DNA of 13,562 nucleotides from Candidatus Gottesmanbacteria bacterium (GTDB lineage Bacteria; Patescibacteriota; Microgenomatia; 2-02-FULL-39-11). Made by a program: the position numbers and the translations under genes. The stretch is from NCBI GenBank assembly GCA_016204905.1, contig JACQJU010000118.1:1-13562 (forward strand), in the 5' to 3' direction. This document shows, in pieces, positions 11,892 to 13,562 of the stretch. Within the stretch, counting starts at the first letter, position 1, and each line of letters starts with the position of its first letter. Under the pieces are notes generated by a model, which made no database searches, was not told the origin of the DNA, and was given only the letters and a program-made list of their open reading frames with translations.

Positions 11892-12870
11892 ATTTCTGGT
11901 ATTCGACAATATCTACCCACTTGAAATTTTGGAACACCCAGGAAATAAGCTCCTCAGTTTCTTTGAATCTATCACTACTGCGAAGAACGACCATGATGAT
12001 TTCATTATCTTTTCTTTTGACATAACTCACTAGACACTCAGCGGCGTTTTGAGTAAATCCGGTTTTTATACCAGCAACACCTGCTATTTGTCCTAATAAT
12101 TGGTTGACATTGCGTAGCTCATGGAAATACTGATAATCTACATCAGAAACTGTTATGGATCTGATCCCTACCATTTTTGATATAGTTTTATTTTTTAAAG
12201 AAACTTGGGCTAATTTGGCTAAATCTCTGGCACTGATATATTGCTCCGGATCATCAAAGCCTATTGGATTGGCGAAATGAGTATTGGGTAGATCTAGACT
12301 GAGGGCTTTTTTATTCATAGCTACTACAAACGCCGGGACACCTCCGGGATAGTTTTCGGCGATGGTAAGGGCGGCATCATTGGCGGAATAGATAAGGAGT
12401 CCATAAAGAAGAGATTCGAAAGTGATCCTCTCTTGGGGTACTAATCCCATGATATTTCTAGTGTATTCGATATTGCGGACTGTCAAAATATCATCTAATT
12501 TAAAATGATCGAGAGCTACGAGAGCCGTAGCTATTTTGGTGGTTGATGCAGGAGACAGTCTAGAGTGGGGATTTTTGTTATAGAGTATCACTCCTGAGTG
12601 CATATCGATGACTACCACTCCTTCTGCTGTCAAATATTGGGGGTAGATACCGGTATAATTTATGGGGAAAAGCGGTGGAGGAGGAAGAGGTAAACCAGTT
12701 TTTTTACTCTTAGGGAGTTGCTTTAAATCTCCCTGGTAAGTATAGGGTGCGGGGAAGAGAAATAAAATAAACGCCAGTATAAAAATTTTAGCAATTCTAG
12801 TAGGTTGTCTTTTTAACTGAGCTACTAGTGAAGATTTCTTCTTTTTGTTAGAGGCAGATTTAGAACTCAC
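11866..12870 (-). CDS. D-alanyl-D-alanine carboxypeptidase (S11 family)
   Basis: A penicillin-binding protein of the DacA/DacF type that trims the terminal D-Ala of peptidoglycan pentapeptides outside the membrane. 334 residues. A Lys-rich cytoplasmic N-terminus (1-26), one uncleaved-looking anchor or signal (27-43), a Pro-rich linker (61-69), then the transpeptidase-like domain with all three motifs: S109-T-T-K112 in SPASTTK, S162-A-N164 in YSANDAA, and K269-T-G271 in GIKTGFT. The C-terminal beta domain of E. coli PBP5 is absent and the protein ends soon after the fold, as in short S11 enzymes. Start is GTG 12870, with a strong Shine-Dalgarno GAGGTG (12881-12876) 5 nt away, unlike most genes here. 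Shows that the organism makes cross-linkable peptidoglycan. Confidence 0.93.
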   Translation of the reverse strand: MSSKSASNKKKKSSLVAQLKRQPTRIAKIFILAFILFLFPAPYTYQGDLKQLPKSKKTGLPLPPPPLFPINYTGIYPQYLTAEGVVVIDMHSGVILYNKNPHSRLSPASTTKIATALVALDHFKLDDILTVRNIEYTRNIMGLVPQERITFESLLYGLLIYSANDAALTIAENYPGGVPAFVVAMNKKALSLDLPNTHFANPIGFDDPEQYISARDLAKLAQVSLKNKTISKMVGIRSITVSDVDYQYFHELRNVNQLLGQIAGVAGIKTGFTQNAAECLVSYVKRKDNEIIMVVLRSSDRFKETEELISWVFQNFKWVDIVEYQKSIQANLAR

Positions 12871-12875
12871 ATCAT

Positions 12876-12881
12876 CACCTC
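12876..12881 (-). promoter_or_regulatory. Shine-Dalgarno deciding the GTG start of the carboxypeptidase
   Basis: GAGGTG on the minus strand, 5 nt before GTG 12870. There is no in-frame ATG nearby, so this site fixes the start. Confidence 0.7.
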
Positions 12882-12888
12882 ATTTCTA

Positions 12889-13005
12889 CTGCAAGTGTGC
12901 AGGTTCGGCTGCAAAATGTTCGAAGCTCCTAGAAGTATATTGCCATATACTCCTTCGTCGCTTCTTACATTTTTCGCTCGAACTTGCCCACTTTCGTGAC
13001 GAAAG
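12889..13005. repeat. Cluster of hairpins between aspS and the carboxypeptidase gene
   Basis: Several inverted repeats: CTGCA/TGCAG (12889-12902); GCAGGTTCG (12899-12907) with CGAACTTGC (12979-12987), fully paired with one G-U; CGAAG/CTTCG (12921-12925, 12953-12957) enclosing AGTATAT/ATATACT (12934-12951); and CTTTCG/CGAAAG (12991-13005). GTTCGA at 12918-12923 competes for the 12978-12983 arm. Occupies most of the 165-bp gap; no U-tract on either strand. A structured repeat or leader RNA of the carboxypeptidase message. Confidence 0.55.
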
Positions 13006-13035
13006 CAGGTTATGATATGAGTTCTTGGCATGTAT

Positions 13036-13562
13036 TTATTTTAGTATCTTTAGGCCTAATTCCTTAAGCTGTCCTTCTTCTACTTCCGAGGGGGCATTCA
13101 TGACCGAAGTCTGTCCACCTGATGAAGTGGGAAAAGCAATAACTTCCCTAATATTCTCTTCACCACACCAGAAAGCGATAAGCCTGTCTAATCCCCAAGC
13201 GATACCGCCATGTGTCGGAGCACCATATTTATAAGCATCGAGTAGATGTCCGAATTTATGACGTATTTCTTCCTCCCTATGACCAAGAATTTCGAAAATT
13301 TTCGCCTGCAAAGAAGGATCGGTTATTCTGATACTACCTCCTGCTACTTCATTACCATTACAGACAAGGTCATGTTGCCAAGATCTTACTTTCATAGGAT
13401 CTTTCTCCAGGAGTGGAATGTCTTCATCTTTGGGAGCAGTAAAGGGGTGATGTGATGGACCAAGCGTACGAGTCTCGGTTTTTTCGAATAAAGGGAAATC
13501 TGTAACCCAAGCAAATGCAAGTATTTCTTTATCTTTCTTTTCCCTTAAATCAAATTTATCAC
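13036..13562 (-). CDS. aspS: Aspartate--tRNA ligase, C-terminal part (5' end beyond window)
   Basis: Class II aspartyl-tRNA synthetase; charges tRNA-Asp (or also tRNA-Asn in non-discriminating forms). The frame is open to the right edge, so an internal ATG at 13395 is not the start; about 175 codons are visible. The upstream part reads FAWVTDFPLFE followed by HHPFTAPKDED, the region after motif 2, then DLVCNGNEVAGGSIRI and KFGHLLDAYKYGAPTHGG, and motif 3 GIAWGLDRL with its catalytic Arg. The end, REVIAFPTSSGGQTSVMNAPSEVEEGQLKEL, is typical of bacterial AspRS. The gene is complete at its 3' end (TAA or equivalent at 13036-13038) and lies 165 bp upstream of the carboxypeptidase gene on the same strand. 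Confidence 0.95.
   Translation of the reverse strand, partial: DKFDLREKKDKEILAFAWVTDFPLFEKTETRTLGPSHHPFTAPKDEDIPLLEKDPMKVRSWQHDLVCNGNEVAGGSIRITDPSLQAKIFEILGHREEEIRHKFGHLLDAYKYGAPTHGGIAWGLDRLIAFWCGEENIREVIAFPTSSGGQTSVMNAPSEVEEGQLKELGLKILK

Noticed and set aside
13036..13395. ATG 13395 as start of a short aspS-like gene
   Set aside because: The frame continues upstream with clear AspRS sequence (FAWVTDFPLFE, HHPFTAPK) to the window edge.
1..13562. Recoded TGA (Gracilibacteria/SR1 type code)
   Set aside because: TGA ends gltX in an ATGA overlap with rdgB, and the conserved genes read through without in-frame TGA, so the normal code fits.

Overview
The window looks like a chromosomal segment of a Candidate Phyla Radiation (Patescibacteria) bacterium, perhaps Microgenomates-like. 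This is an inference from style. The DNA is AT-rich and standard bacterial code fits (TGA is used as a stop). Conserved housekeeping genes (era, gltX, rdgB, an S11 D,D-carboxypeptidase, aspS) sit among many short, lineage-specific membrane or exported proteins. Several genes appear to start leaderless, few have a clear Shine-Dalgarno sequence, and small GC-rich palindromic repeats are scattered through the AT-rich background. I see no phage, IS element, CRISPR array, tRNA or rRNA.

Layout. 1-447: 3' part of an unidentified gene with an RNxxxxH motif (HEPN-like, tentative). 569-3242: a co-directional run of an NAD(P)H-dependent FMN reductase-like flavoprotein, a four-helix membrane protein, a coiled-coil/single-TM protein with a Cys/His-rich outer tail, a protein anchored at both ends that seems to start at ATT or ATA, and a small anchored protein. 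3371-3982: a secreted CAP/SCP-domain protein with a Thr-Pro linker, convergent with a two-gene minus-strand unit (5282 to 3985) encoding a small membrane protein and a Ser/Gly/Asp-rich anchored surface protein. 5352-6227: era, preceded by a compound palindrome. 6283-7127: two unrecognised small genes. 7128-7876: a repeat-rich stretch that also holds three overlooked tiny membrane-protein genes on the minus strand (63, 40 and 29 aa), spaced 1 and 4 nt apart.

10765 down to 7877 (minus) is a gltX-rdgB-alpha/beta hydrolase operon with overlapping ends. Opposite it, 10830-11891 encodes an anchored extracytoplasmic protein, transcribed divergently from a very good leaderless promoter and overlapping tail-to-tail with the carboxypeptidase gene (12870 to 11866). 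A 165-bp gap packed with hairpins separates that gene from the C-terminal part of aspS, which runs off the right edge.

The most unusual material is the dispersed repeat network. At least three modular palindromic families occur here. One copy lies in frame inside gltX, one encodes the C-terminal tail of RdgB, one supplies a likely -35 box, and one forms the leader of era. Other points of interest are the leaderless promoters, two genes with no canonical start codon, and the micro-operon of tiny membrane proteins. No defence or biosynthetic system can be named with confidence.
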